Source: Pocillopora verrucosa (Eukaryota > Cnidaria > Anthozoa > Scleractinia > Pocilloporidae). From it: a stretch of DNA of 64,000 nt. Under the pieces are notes generated by a model. It did no database searches. It was not told where the DNA came from and saw only the letters and a program-made list of their open reading frames with translations. How positions within the stretch are numbered: position 1 is the first letter of the stretch; each line of letters begins with the position of its first letter. Shown one piece after another: positions 45,630-57,539 of this stretch. The stretch covers positions 31,101,330-31,165,329 of the forward strand of contig NC_089312.1 of assembly GCF_036669915.1 (NCBI RefSeq). Direction: 5' to 3'. The position numbers and the translations under genes were made by a program.

Positions 45630-47310
45630 TGGAAATCGCTTTGTTACACCAAAACAAAGGTCTCAAGTGAAGCAGTGTCTCTAATACTGTTATTACAAAC
45701 CAGATCTAAAGAGAAGTGTCCAATCAAACAAACAGATTACCGCACTTTAGTATCGCAGTCAATGTACGGGCAAGCCGAGATAGGCACAGTCGCTTTGGAA
45801 TATTCGTGGCTGGCTGTTTGCGCTACAAGGGCTTGTGGATTTCCGCTTCGGTGAGAAATTATCTCGGAAATCAAGGCGTGGGAGTAAACAGAAGAGCCAT
45901 GAGTCATATTTACATGACTGCGAGTTTGTAAAGCTCTGTTTGTCAACTTGTGGGCAGCGAGAATCCAGCACTTTCCTATGACAGCGTTCTTTGTCTTTTA
46001 CTCTCGAGAAGACCTGGTAACAATTTTACAAAGAACAGAAGTTCGGGTAAAATATTTACCTTGGCTAAAGTCGAAATTGAAAGCTAATTATGGTTGACAC
46101 CATAATGTGCGTATTTGCCCTTCGGCGGTACTAGTCTGCTCGTTATTCAAATTTCTATAGATTATATTGTGTGCAAAGCACAGCTCATTCAGTAAGAAGG
46201 TCAACAACGGATGTACAGAGCGCCGACTCCATTTGCACTGGCTGACACCTCGGATCAGCTTATTTTTGTTTGATTTAAGAGGATTGAGACAGTTTTCAAG
46301 CTAGTTATTGAAATGCGTATAAAAACCAATTTATCAACGTTTTGTTTAAAAGAGCGTGAATAAGTTCTGACAAAGCAGCACAATAGTCTTCCTGTCAAAA
46401 TTTATTTATGCCGAAAAGCGGTCCTTTGGGAGAGAGAGCGTGTGTGCAGCGCAGAGTTAGAGCGTGACGCGTGATATTTAGGGAACGATCAATTAGTCCG
46501 TGACCCGTGCTTTCAATAAGACTTATCAAATGTGAAATGCTTATCTTCCAGCTTTTATCACGAGCCTTCAACTTTTGAAGAGTCTTGTACACTCCTTTCC
46601 GTACGCTTCCTCCTGGGACTTCCTTTTTCTTCTCAGTTTTCCAATTTATTTTTCTTCTCAAGATAGTCTGTTCTACTTAGTTCTTTCTCCTCATCAAACA
46701 ACTACAACCCAACTTTGTCTGCCCTACAAGTTGTTCACGCACTGTTCGTCTACTCGAAAGTCTTCTCTTATCATCATGTTTCTCTTAGTTTTCTAACTAG
46801 TGGTCAAAGAAAAATTTAGAATTTGACGGCAGGTGGTAAAACGTGAATCGTGTCCAAAGGTATGAATGATCCGTGATCGTGAGTGACTTGTTCCTTCGCA
46901 TATCAGTCAAAATAAATTTGATTTTTTCAAAACCGTCAGCCTGTTAGTGTAAAAACGTTAAATGCTGAGATGGTATTTCGGAATTTTTGCACACAAACGG
47001 AAAATTTAAGCATTGATGACCTCTAGATTTAAATCAAGAGAGTTTCTGAATCCGAGGTAATTTGATAAAAGATGTGATTATCACATTTCTTAAGAAAAAA
47101 CAAAACAAAAAATATTCAGTACAGCTGATGAAAGATCCATCCCTGCCTCAACGTCGAGACAAAGCTAGGCGCGAAGGTTGGGTAGAAAAGGGAGCCTAAG
47201 CTTTGGTCGACAGGCTAGGTTCAGCAACCTGACAGAACACACAACTCTTTCTATACGACCGTTACTCAAGATTTCGAATCCCTAATGACAATCACAAGAA
47301 ATTCTAAACT
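45630..47310. other. intergenic, no gene seen
   Basis: Overlapping short frames on both strands around 45716-45971 and 46395-46796 have no recognisable domains and look like chance. Confidence 0.4.
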
Positions 47311-47521
47311 TTAACCCTTTAACTCCCATGAGTGACCAAGACAGAATTTCTCCTTACAATATCAATACAATATCAACCAGATAAGGGATAAGAATAAAGA
47401 AAAATATCAATTTGGGGATAAGTAGTTGATCCAATACTAAATTCTCTGAACTAACATTATAAGAATTGTATGGTTGACAATAAGAAGAATTACAAATTTG
47501 ATCTGGGAGTTAAAGGGTTAA
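47311..47521. mobile_element. MITE, TTAACCCTTTAACTCC family
   Basis: 211 bp. The left end ttaaccctttaactcccatg is mirrored by gggagttaaagggttaa at the right. It is the reverse orientation of the element at 30828-31026 and is the best-preserved copy in the window. Confidence 0.8.
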
Positions 47522-49936
47522 ACGTATCAGCACTCTTATTCATGGCGAAGTAATACCGGAAGCCGGGGTTAGATGACCACAAGCTTCGAAAACGAATCTT
47601 TTTATGCCAATTCGATTGCAGCCCTAAAGTTCCAGTTTTCATCTTTCCTGCCGAATCCCAGGTAATAATAAAAAATGTTTCTGTAAATGTATTAGGATTC
47701 GTTAATATAATGCCTACGATTTTTAAAATTGAAAATGAATCTGCACTCACCGTTTAAACACCGTTCCACGTAGCCCACCTGTGGTTGCCATAACCTAATA
47801 TCCGAAACTTTGTGATCTAAATATAATTAACTAATCCGCGAAAGTAATAGCGAAAATATCTCGCTTTAATGCTATGTAACAGTGATCCGGCCAACCTACA
47901 ATTTTCCCTCAACCACTTCGATCTCTCTGATACTCTGGCCCTTTCAAGGTTTCCTACAAGAAGTAAGTTCACAGAAGATTCAAGAAATCTTTGCCTGGAG
48001 AGAAGTTAAAAATAAATTTAGCTAAAAATTTCTCTTTGTTAGTTAACCGGATAACGACCTGCCCTTTCCTATCTTCTTAATGGTTTTGGGAGGAATTTTA
48101 AGATCACGTTCGTAATTCTATCCAAAATCTTTGAACTAACAAAGGGGTGAAAAAAAGGAAAAAAAAAAAAAAAAGGTGAGAACTAACACGGTTGAAAAAA
48201 AAATTACGAAACGATTGCCCTTCAATAAGTCACCAAGTTCAACAACCACATCTGGTGGACTCACCCAAGTAGCTCTTTAACATATAATTGATAACTGCTT
48301 TCTCGAAAACGTAAAAAAGCGACTGTTTTATGTATAATAAGTCTCGTTGTGCTTCTCGTGACATGCATGCATTAAGTGCTCGAAGAAGACGGTCGTGAAA
48401 ATATCGGATCCACGTCGGTATCTGCGTAAATGCTCACCAAACACTTCTCTAACACAACAACGATCAATTGATGTCAAGTTAGAGAAAATGTTGGAATAGG
48501 GGAGGGGTCGGTGTGCAGTTGCTCAGATACTGACACTGATTCAAAATATCGGCTTCTCAGTCTTATTTGAGCTGGTTGGTAAAATTACGAATAGATGGGA
48601 ATTCCGGCTGGGACAGTTTTTTCGTAAAATATTTGCTAGGAATTTTGTTATTAACTTGTGATAACAGGCAAAATAACCTTGACGTTTTGATGGCCGACAA
48701 TCACTCATCACGGCGTCCTTTTTCTGAGCTCATCTACCCAACAGAGCAGGCGTAATTTTGGCGAGCGAGTGCTCGTTAATTTACGGCCGCCACCTTTGAT
48801 TTTAATGGCAGTGGAAGGCTGGGAAGAGAAAGAAATTTTTACCAAGGGGACGGTGGACGGTCAACAATAAGGAGAGGGGTGGGGGTAGGGGAGTGGTTCT
48901 CAAAAATGATCCAAAATAATCAGGCTAAAGGATTTAATACTTTAATTCTTAGACAAAGATTGTCTTGTTAATGGAAACCTTGTCTATAATCTGATGCAAT
49001 GAGTCCATGCAATTTTAAATATCGATATACAGAGTACTTTGTAAGAATAATTCTTCTAAAAATTATCTTTCCACCCTTTTTGAACTTCTTCAAACTCCCA
49101 AGATCTGATTAGCAGACAACCATTTCCTCTTTTAATAGATTATCTAAACTAATCTAAAAATAAGTGAGGATAATCTGTTGTCATATTCTGACACCATACT
49201 CTGGTTAATTTTCATTTCTCCTCAAGACTAATGCATTGAAGTTGTACCATGAGGTTGCATGTTCATCCTAATAATTAACCGAAGATTTCACTCTTAAATT
49301 CCTGGAGGTGATTAACAAGTAACTTCTCCCTGTAATATCCATACATTATCTAGAAAACAGGCGATGAGAACACTCAAATTTAGCAGGTTAAAGTTGTTAT
49401 CTTAATCTAACACAAATTTCCCTGACTAAGTTACAAGGAAATGTGTAGCAGCTAGAAGGGAGAATCACAAAACAGATCTTGAGAGTAAAATGGTTCAGGA
49501 TAAAGCCCATAAACTTGTCCTCCAGTTCCCAGTTATCCTGAAAACTTTAAATATGGCAAAACAATAAATACAATTTCTTCCTAAGTTTATTTTGAAATTT
49601 ATAGTGACTCCTACTTTTCTTCCCTTGTAAGATGAAGTTCTAAAGAGGGAAATAACTTTTCCAGTCAAATAACACAGACAAACAAACAAATGATGGGTAC
49701 TAAGATATGACAATAACGTCATTTGCCTTTAACTGAGTCACATGGCTCTACAATAAAATCTGCTCACTTTGAGCACTTATTGGAGATTCAAATTTCCATA
49801 GTAAAAAAATGTGTCTCTACCAACTCAATCCTTCTTTGTGGCAAAATACTTTTCACAGCACAAACTTTACTTGATCTGAAAAAAGAAATCTCAGAATGTC
49901 TGAGAAACAAGGTATACTATATTACTCTGCATTTTC
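47522..49936. other. intergenic with one MITE relic
   Basis: 49290-49500 resembles a decayed TAACCC-family element (cttctccctgtaatatccat, cagaaaacaggcgatgaga-like centre). A poly-A run lies at about 48150-48175 and a G-rich patch near 48870-48890. No gene is supported. Confidence 0.4.
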
Positions 49937-51601
49937 CTATGCAGTTTGCTCGTTCTTTTTGTGAGAAAGAATTTGGAAAAAAAGGGATTTATTAAAGCAC
50001 ACCACTAAGCTTGCCCCACAAGCAGAAAGCACAACATGTGCTGGCTCTTCAGCAGTTTCAATTCTTGAAATCATTTCCCCATCTGGTTTAAAGGCCACAA
50101 TTGAATTACCACTACAGTCACAAACTAGAATTACATTGTTGATTACATCAGCAGTTATGCCAACTGGGTCTAAGAGATCCCTGTTTCCAAAATCAAGGAG
50201 AAATTTACCATTACTGTCAAAGACCATGATGCATTCAAGATCACCATCAGTCACAAAGAACTTCCCATGGTGATAAACAACATCTTGAGGGCAAGCCAGT
50301 TTATCTTTGCCAAAACTAAATAGAAATCTTCTATCAGGGCTGTAGACCAGAATACAAGATTGCACTTCATCTTCAGGCTCATCGCAGCAGTCTCGAGGAC
50401 TCGAGGTCACCAACAGGCGGCCACTACCATCTGTTGAAATCCTTGTAAACTTCACAGAGTCATTTGGTGCTTTGACATATTTTTTGATAAATGTACCTTC
50501 TTTGTCGTAGTGAAGAAGGCGATTACATTCTCGGTTCACAACAATTATTTCTTCATCTTTGGAAAATGTTATGTCCCACAAGTCACCGTATCTAATGCGG
50601 AATGATGTAAGGTAGTCTAATTGTGAAGAGAAGACATGTACATGCCTTTCCTCTTCATCGAGTGCCGCAATCTCACCTGATACACTGGACACCGCAAAGG
50701 CAAAAGTAAAGAATTCAGTTTCGATCGTCTTTGTTACTTCTCCGCAAGTGCCATAGTCAATCAATCCAGCACTGGCTCCAGCGTGGATGTATTTTGTAAC
50801 AGACATTGTCAATGTCCCGAGCATTTCAACGCATTTCTCATCTAATTCTAACACCTGAAAATGATTGTAGTATATTTCTGCTTGGCTAGATAGCTTCCTA
50901 GCTTCAAGAGTTCTTGTATCCAAAGTTGAGCTTATTTCTTTTAACTGCTCCTCTAACACATCTCCGAACTTTAAAATCTTTTCAATGTCATCCCCACTGA
51001 GAATTTCATTTGCTTGCTGGATGGAGCTTCTCGCTTTTTGAAATAAATCGATCATGTCTTCCCTCTGTTTTCGAAGGGAGTCAGTGTCGTAGTTTTCAGT
51101 CATAAAATCGTCAAGCTGAGAAAGCAGAATTTTCCTTTTATCATTTATGAACTGAATAATATTATCAGCCATTGTGTTGATCTCACATATCATAGCTTGG
51201 CTCTGCTCGGTCGCTTTATCGTAACAATCTTCCATATCCTTGACTGCTTTTTCTGCTGCCTCTACCCGCTCTTTACAAAATCTCAAGGCTTCAGTAACAG
51301 CTTTTTTCTCTTTCCTTGCGGGAGTGTTATCGATCAGACGCAGCAAAAGATGGTTTGTGGGGAAGGCCGACACCCCTAGGGGGGGAAGAAACGATTCTTC
51401 TCGACACTGAGGACATGAAATCGTAATACTGTTTCTACGAACCATGTTCTGCAAACACCGCTCACAAACGTTATGTGCACAACTTGGAAGACATTTTGGT
51501 TCCTGAAATTCTTCTAAACAGACAGGACAAGTGGTTTCGTCTCCCATAATACTCAAAACTTTCTGAAATTCCTCATGTTCGGATCGAGAGACGCCCGCCA
51601 T
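49937..51601 (-). CDS. RING finger / coiled-coil / NHL-like propeller protein (TRIM-like, no B-box)
   Basis: Intronless, 554 codons. A C3HC4 RING occupies residues 25-66 with ligands C25, C28, C41, H43, C46, C49, C63 and C66 (CPVCLEEF … CPQC), so it is probably a ubiquitin E3 ligase. The segment PTNHLLLRLIDN is usual after TRIM RINGs. The sequence then passes straight into a long helical coiled coil (about 80-245). No B-box zinc ligands are seen, unlike true TRIM-NHL proteins. From about 295 to the C-terminus there are repeated beta-strand motifs such as GDLWDITFSKDEEIIVVN, GRLLVTSS, VFDSNGKFLLDFG and LDPVGITADVINNVILVCD, as in NHL propellers of TRIM2/3/56 relatives. Cnidarian genomes hold many such genes; the target cannot be told. 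The ATG at 51601 gives the standard short leader. Confidence 0.85.
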   Translation of the reverse strand: MAGVSRSEHEEFQKVLSIMGDETTCPVCLEEFQEPKCLPSCAHNVCERCLQNMVRRNSITISCPQCREESFLPPLGVSAFPTNHLLLRLIDNTPARKEKKAVTEALRFCKERVEAAEKAVKDMEDCYDKATEQSQAMICEINTMADNIIQFINDKRKILLSQLDDFMTENYDTDSLRKQREDMIDLFQKARSSIQQANEILSGDDIEKILKFGDVLEEQLKEISSTLDTRTLEARKLSSQAEIYYNHFQVLELDEKCVEMLGTLTMSVTKYIHAGASAGLIDYGTCGEVTKTIETEFFTFAFAVSSVSGEIAALDEEERHVHVFSSQLDYLTSFRIRYGDLWDITFSKDEEIIVVNRECNRLLHYDKEGTFIKKYVKAPNDSVKFTRISTDGSGRLLVTSSPRDCCDEPEDEVQSCILVYSPDRRFLFSFGKDKLACPQDVVYHHGKFFVTDGDLECIMVFDSNGKFLLDFGNRDLLDPVGITADVINNVILVCDCSGNSIVAFKPDGEMISRIETAEEPAHVVLSACGASLVVCFNKSLFFQILSHKKNEQTA

Positions 51602-51672
51602 TGCTGCCAGCTGGGATATTATCCACGTTTCAGTGATTATGCAACTTAGTGCCCAGTTTCCTCACGGGAAAA

Positions 51673-51864
51673 CAGGTAATTTCGTGTTAACAACTAAGTT
51701 TAAAACGTAGATTGGCCACCGTAAAGAGTAAAAAGCTGACGTTTTGGGCGTTAGCCCTTCCTCCATCGCTCTGACGAAGGGATAACGCTCGAAACGTCAG
51801 CTTTTTTACTCTTTACGGCGGCCAGTTTACGTTTTCAACTCAGTTGTTAACACTAAATTACCTG
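51673..51864. mobile_element. near-perfect palindromic MITE just upstream of the RING gene
   Basis: Arms of about 88 bp. The left starts caggtaatttcgtgttaaca and includes ggccaccgtaaagagtaaa and aagctgacgttt. The right carries the same sequence inverted (aaacgtcagctt … tttactctttacggcggcc … tgttaacactaaattacctg). It begins about 70 bp 5' of the RING-gene ATG, so it lies in the leader or promoter. Confidence 0.85.
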
Positions 51865-52259
51865 CTATACTCTCCCACCGACGGAGCACCACAGTTTCTT
51901 TAGAAACCTACCCCCTTTATACATTCCTCACGAAAGTTGGACTGATACAAGTCACGTGGGTAACTTTGTGCGGGATAATTTGGTAAACCAACCAGAGAAG
52001 TACTTTTAGACCAACAAGGATAAGGAGAGTTGAAAGATGTTAATTGTAAATGAGTGCACATCTAGCTTTAAGATGTATCAATGGCAACACAGTCCAGAAA
52101 AAAATTACTATGATATGGTTCTTTATAAACTTGAAAGAACATGGTCATGGCCTCCTGCTACATTAAAATATAAGGTGATGTAGTTCCCCCTACACCCTCC
52201 CTCCCCCCCCAAAAAAAAAAAGTTAATGAAAACATTCAAAAAAGGTAGAATATATGAAA

Positions 52260-52600
52260 TAGGGAGGGTAGGCAAAAGTTAGGTAAAGTCTTCACCTGAT
52301 CCAAGTGGGTCACCCAGCCTAAACTTATCCTGGTTTCTATGGCATGATGTGATTAAGATTATTACTCCTCCCTGCTGGATTCCACCCAGTCCATTGCAGG
52401 GTTCCCTCCAGCATTTTATCAGGCTTCCCTGACTATCCACCAATACCCAGTCATACTCCTGAGTAGAGAGACACATGGTGAAATTCAGGTGTTTAGCACA
52501 TGCCCAAGATCACAGTGCAATGACCCCACAGGTCTTGAACCTGGACTTCTTCACCAAGAGTCCAGTGCTCTTACCACTTGCCCACCATGTCTCACACTGA
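52260..52600 (-). mobile_element. tRNA-derived SINE
   Basis: Read on the minus strand, TGGTGGGCAAGTGGTAAGAG near 52590 fits a pol III A box. AGGTTCAAGACCTG near 52530-52543 fits a B box. The distal part is a non-tRNA body. Confidence 0.6.
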
Positions 52601-53489
52601 GGGGGTAGAGGGGTGGGTAACTTACTTGAGTAATTGCAGAGGCTACTTAACAGCAAAAGTATTGTCAGCTCTTGCAAACTAATTAAACTTTTCAAAGTAC
52701 TTCCTTTTTGACACCTTTCATTATAAACCATAAATCAGAGCAGAGAGGAGATACAGTGATTTTTCCAGTTATAGGAGGAACAAGGGGGAAAATCTCTTCA
52801 TCAAATTTTTCTAACATTTCCACCACCTCACTAAAGAGAAAATTCACAATCAAATCTCACTGTTTCTGGTTCTGCATTTCATTGCTTGAATTCATGATAT
52901 AACTCAAGTTTTACAACAAGTAATCATTGCAACCCTTTTTCTTAACAGCAAAGAATTACCAAACTAAAAATAGCACCAAGATCATCCATAATCATAGCTT
53001 GTATTTAATCTCTTTATCTAAGAAATACTTATTACAAAAAAAACAACCACATAAAGGCTTGCAAAGAATTCTCATGATTGTATTAACTCTTATTTAGGTT
53101 ACTGTAAAAGATCTATGAAACCTATCCTTCTATTCTTAATTATTCATTAATACATCAATAATCCAATTAATTGACTAAACTCAATAGATTAAAAGGGTTT
53201 TAATAACCCACTCTTTAAGTTTCTTCACTACTGGTGTTGGATGGTTAAAACTACCTACATACACCAATACACTGTGCATAAAATACACACACTCATTATT
53301 GCAAAAGGAGTTACTCCTTCATTCTGCTTCTCTTCTAAGCTATGGTCCTGCTCATGAACAATTACCCCCTGTCAACTGCAAAGAAGTAGTTGGATTATTA
53401 TCTTCATTATCAGCAAGACTTTGGTGAAGTCAACCCTTCCAAACAAATGCCTATCACTGACTTAGGATATTTTCCATCTTTAGCCTTGA
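52601..53489. other. intergenic and 3' flank of the minus-strand Bcl-2 gene
   Basis: AT-rich; no gene seen. It probably includes the 3' UTR of the gene ending at 53490. Confidence 0.4.
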
Positions 53490-56400
53490 TTACTGTCTGA
53501 CAAGTGAGTAACATACACCTATTCCAACAGCTGCTGCAGCAACACCATATTTCAACCAGGACTCCCAAGAGTTTCTATTGCTCCTTGTACCACTGGCTGG
53601 TCTTGACTGTGAACCTTCTTTTCCATCTTTCTCTTCTCTTTCATAATACTTCTTTATGAGACTTTTTGTGTCGTGTATGTCATCCTCGTCTTCCTCATCA
53701 AAGGCAGCCTAAGATTAACAGATAATATTGGGATCAAAATGTAGGATGGATTGTTAAAACCTGGAAACTGGTACAGTCAAGACTAACAACAGATGAACCT
53801 GTATTAAGCAACACCTTATTAAGCAATGACCTTGTATTAAGCAGTCAGTTGTCAAAGTCCTAAATTTTTCCCCCATAATTACTTCCTAATAAGTGGGTGA
53901 CATTGTTCTGAATCCCACAATAAACAGCATGAAAAACTATAAGGTCAAAATAACCTGATAACAACATATGGAAGGTGTTTTCAGTTTTGTACTCAAAACT
54001 AAAATCCAGCATTATTGGAAATGAAGTAAAGCCACAGCATTCAGTGGCAGATCCAGACCTTGAGCTAAAGAAGGGGGGGGGTGTTTGTTGCTTGCCCTGC
54101 TGGCTTTTCTTCCTTCTGTGATTCTTTTTTTTTTCTTTCACCAAAATAAGGAGGGTGCCTGAGCCCCCTAGGCCCCTCCCCTTGATCTGCCACTGGTATT
54201 GAGAGATATGATCTAAGGAGGCCAAAACATTTTCCAGCCAAAGTGAACTGTATTTTGTTAGTAAGTAAGTAAGTAAGAACTTTATTTAGAGAGGGTAACA
54301 CATGACAGTATAACAGATAAACTAGTGGCCCTCTGTGCTAAAACATCAACCAGGTAATCATAAAACAACTAGGAAGAGTAAAAAGTAAAAACATTTATTA
54401 TCTATAGTTAAAAATATATAGAAAAAAAATAAGTTAAAAACACAGAGATACCTCAGTCTATAAAGTAACTAAGAATCATACAAAGTATGAACATTAATCC
54501 CAAGTCATCTATCATCTAATCTCTCAAAAAGTTCTTTTTGTGCCCCAAAATTATATTCCTGCTCCTTACCCCTTCCCTGAGCAGTTTGTACCCCCCTACA
54601 TCAAACCTTAGAGACAGCCTTGTAACTTAAGCCATTTTTTGTTTCCCTTAAGAATTTGAGTTTGAAAGGATCTACTTTACATTTTTTAGGTACTTACCCA
54701 TCCTCCCTTCTTTTCTATCCATTCAGCTGTACTCTCTTGTATAAACCTTAAGCTGTGTTCAGCTAACTGCTCAAGCTGCTTATCATCTAACTCTCCAATA
54801 ATGGCTATTTCACGAGCAAAATGGCACAATAGTGCAACCTTTGACCAGCCAACAATGTGATGATCAAAGGTAAGATGTCTTGCAGCTTTGCAAAATTGTT
54901 CGTATGACAGAGATTCTGCTTGAATCATTTTCAAGGGCTCATCTAATAAATTAGGCACCATTTCCATAATTTCTTGACTGATCTTGTCCAGTCGTGCAGC
55001 AACACGACCCTCGGGAGATAACACAGGAGAAGGAGTGTGGTCACGATCAAAGCAAGATTTACATGAAAGCGGTGGAAGCTTGAGCTCATTTGGTCTCTTG
55101 TAAAAATCCCTATTCAAACACACAAGAATGATGTTGATTCCAACTTTTGTTTATACCTTATGTTAATACTAATAGTAAATTTTTTGAGCCCATAAGTAAC
55201 AACCAATTGTGTGGCCTCATTTCCTGGTTAGAAAAACACTGATTTTAATAGCAGAGATGAGATTGACATTTTAAAAAAACCAAGCAAAAGTCATCGTCAG
55301 AGACTAGTCAAAATACTTTTTTAATGAAAAATATTTATAAAATTTTTTAAAATAAATTTTTAAAAAGAAATAAATAACTCAAAAAGACTAAATGTTACTA
55401 AATATAAAGTGAAGTAAATAAAATAAACATTATTTCCAAATCCATATCTCTTGACTTGCATCAAGAGATAGACACAAGCACAGGGTGAAATGTGATAATA
55501 AGACTATCCTGTTTGTCATTATATGTAAATTATCCACTAATTACCAGACATTTTAAAACCATAAAGTGCCCAACCGTTTTTATTATCACCCTTAGTGGCG
55601 GCTCGTAAGACACGTTTTTTGAAAAAAAGAAGTCAAGAAAAGGAATTCTTATACTAAATGAAGGCTTGATTGAGTTAAAAGAGGTAGTTTGAAAATCACA
55701 CTCCTATTCATTCCTCTAAATTAAAATTCAGTGGGCTTAGCAATAATTCTTACTTTCCTTGAAGTTCCGAATGATAGCAGGGGGTATATCGAACCATTGA
55801 ACCATTGTAATAGTCTTATAAATATGGCGATTTTGTGGAGTTTCCTGCACTTCAAATACATGGATGCGTCACGATCTGAGATTCACATGTATGAGATTCA
55901 GACAGTCGCATTTTACTGTCTTTCCTGATTGATTCACACAGCTGTTCGAGTTGTGTTTACAAACGCAAACTATTAGAGAATCTAACCAGGAAACATCTGA
56001 ACCCCCAAAACGTCATGTTAAAACACCTGAAAATAGTGTACTGCGCAATAGACTTGTCATTAAAACGTTCAAACAAAACCGATAACTTACATTTTCTTCT
56101 CTGCTCTTCCTCTGAGTTTGTTATGGTCAAATGTTTCAATGTCTCTCTTCAAGTTCAAGGATAACTTTCGCTGTAGTTTTGCCATTTCCAAAAATTTTTT
56201 CCTCTTAGATTCGTAAGCTCCGGCATCGCTAGCACTCTTCGACAGGCCAATTATAGCTCTTTTAAGATAAGGTGCCCTGTTCTCAGAATTTGTAAAGTTC
56301 CTAGCAGTCAGCCTATCTGCTGGTAACGAACCTAGGTAGTCTAATACTACAATTCGAGTTTCCTCCCGAATTCGTTCGAGTGAGGCCCAACGATCAATGT

Positions 56401-56509
56401 TTGATTTTTCGGGGCCACAGTTTTCCATTTCTTTATCAGAATCTGTATCCGTAGTAACCTCAGGTGTTCCTTGTGAAATGTATGTTTGTTCTACCGGGTC
56501 TTGTTCCAT
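53490..56509 (-). CDS. Bcl-2 family protein with long N-terminal extension and C-terminal membrane anchor
   Basis: Exons in transcript order: 56091-56509, 54698-55109, 53490-53708; 349 codons. Regulator of mitochondrial apoptosis, expected to sit in the outer mitochondrial or ER membrane. A BH1-like stretch VGWSKVALLCHFAREI starts at 226. The BH2 motif WIEKKGGW (270-277) matches the WIQDNGGW type and is split from the next exon exactly as in Bcl-2 genes, where an intron follows the GGW. An acidic hinge and then WLKYGVAAAAVGIGVCYSLV (328-347) form the tail anchor. The first 140 residues (Asp/Glu-rich, then helical with KRKKFLEMAKLQRKLS) are not typical; no clear BH3 is visible. Pro- or anti-apoptotic type cannot be decided. 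ATG 56509 is chosen because the in-frame upstream ATG at 56644 adds a segment that looks like leader sequence. Confidence 0.85.
53770..53870. mobile_element. pogo-like MITE fragment in a Bcl-2 gene intron
   Basis: tacagtcaagactaa near 53773, followed by repeated 'tattaagca' blocks (gtattaagcaacacc, ttattaagcaatgacc, gtattaagcagtcag). It is a truncated relative of the CAGT-ended elements in the window. Confidence 0.4.
54042..54195. mobile_element. MITE with CAGTGGCAGATC terminal repeats
   Basis: The left end cagtggcagatc and the right end gatctgccactg are perfect 12-bp inverted repeats. The body is 154 bp with G and T runs, inside an intron of the minus-strand Bcl-2 gene. Confidence 0.7.
54255..54300 (-). 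repeat. (GTAA)n microsatellite at a probable retroelement 3' end
   Basis: gtaagtaagtaagtaagaac followed by tttatttagaga. On the minus strand this is AATAAAGTTC followed by (TTAC)n, a tail form seen in LINE/SINE 3' ends. The plus-strand SINE at 60180 ends with a similar ctttacttact. Confidence 0.4.
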
Positions 56510-57539
56510 GATAAAGATATAGAAGAAAGATAGTTCTGGTTGCAATACGTTATACCATTCTGTAAAAAATATTGCAAACCGTGGCTGACAGGGAACTGGG
56601 TACAAATTCCTCGCGGCCGAGCTGCGCGTGGGCAGCGCGTGCATGACGTTCGCATCGTGAACTTCCGTCTAAACTTCGCGTCAAAGATTGATTCAGAGGG
56701 ATTTGTGAAGCAATATTGCTCTTTTCATGGCCTAGAACATTTATCTCAAGAGCATAAGGAGCAATGATTTGGGCTTAGGGGAACTTATAGGAGAGAGCCC
56801 TCTGTAAATGGAACAATAAAGAGCTGTCAATCGTCATGATCATGGGGCAATCGATGCTGAGCTCTTGAAACGGTTCTTTCTTTACGCGAGTGAAATTGTT
56901 TGACGGTCGTTTTATTCGGTTGAGATAAAGAGCAAATAATGTCAAGGCCTATAAAAACTTCTATAAAAATTCAGGCTTTTTAAAACTTGTCCCTAAAGCA
57001 AACAAACAAACAAGCAACTTGCTGAGGCAATGCCACGTCGTGATTTTGCTTATTCAGAAATAACATGTGAAAGGCAGATTTCATTCAGGGGAAAGGAAGC
57101 GACCTTTTCCTTAGTGCCTCTGCCATCACGATTGAAATTGAAAGCGAATGGAGGAAATATGGGTTTGACCCCTTCGAGTCACGTGAAATATCCAACACCA
57201 CAGGCAAACTGCTCTATAGCGATAAAAGCATTTTAAAGCGATTAGATAATAGCTCTGAGGCTCGAAAAGAGAGGAAGGTTAAAGTTTATTATACGAATAT
57301 CAAGAGGATGAACACTCGGTAAAGACTGGGCCTGAAATTGGGGGACGTGACGAGGCACGATGACGGCATTGTTAAGGGGAAATTACCGTACACGACGTAT
57401 AATTGAGTTTTTCGGGAAAGTCAAAATCTCAGCGGAAAATCGAATTTCCTGTTTTTCAAAGAATCCTTGAAGACTGCTTTGATCTGCAGAACTTGAACAG
57501 ATTCAGTAGACCCTTGGTGAGGGAACAAGTGCTTTCGTA
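56510..57539. promoter_or_regulatory. shared divergent promoter region of two Bcl-2 family genes
   Basis: About 1 kb separates the start codons of the minus-strand and plus-strand Bcl-2 genes, which read away from each other. The left side has a G/C-richer patch around 56610-56640 (cgcggccgagctgcgcgtgg). No specific binding site is claimed. Confidence 0.45.

Noticed and set aside
45716-45971. Four overlapping frames of about 70 codons on both strands
   Set aside because: Mutually overlapping, no domains and no splice context; chance frames upstream of the second WH1 gene.
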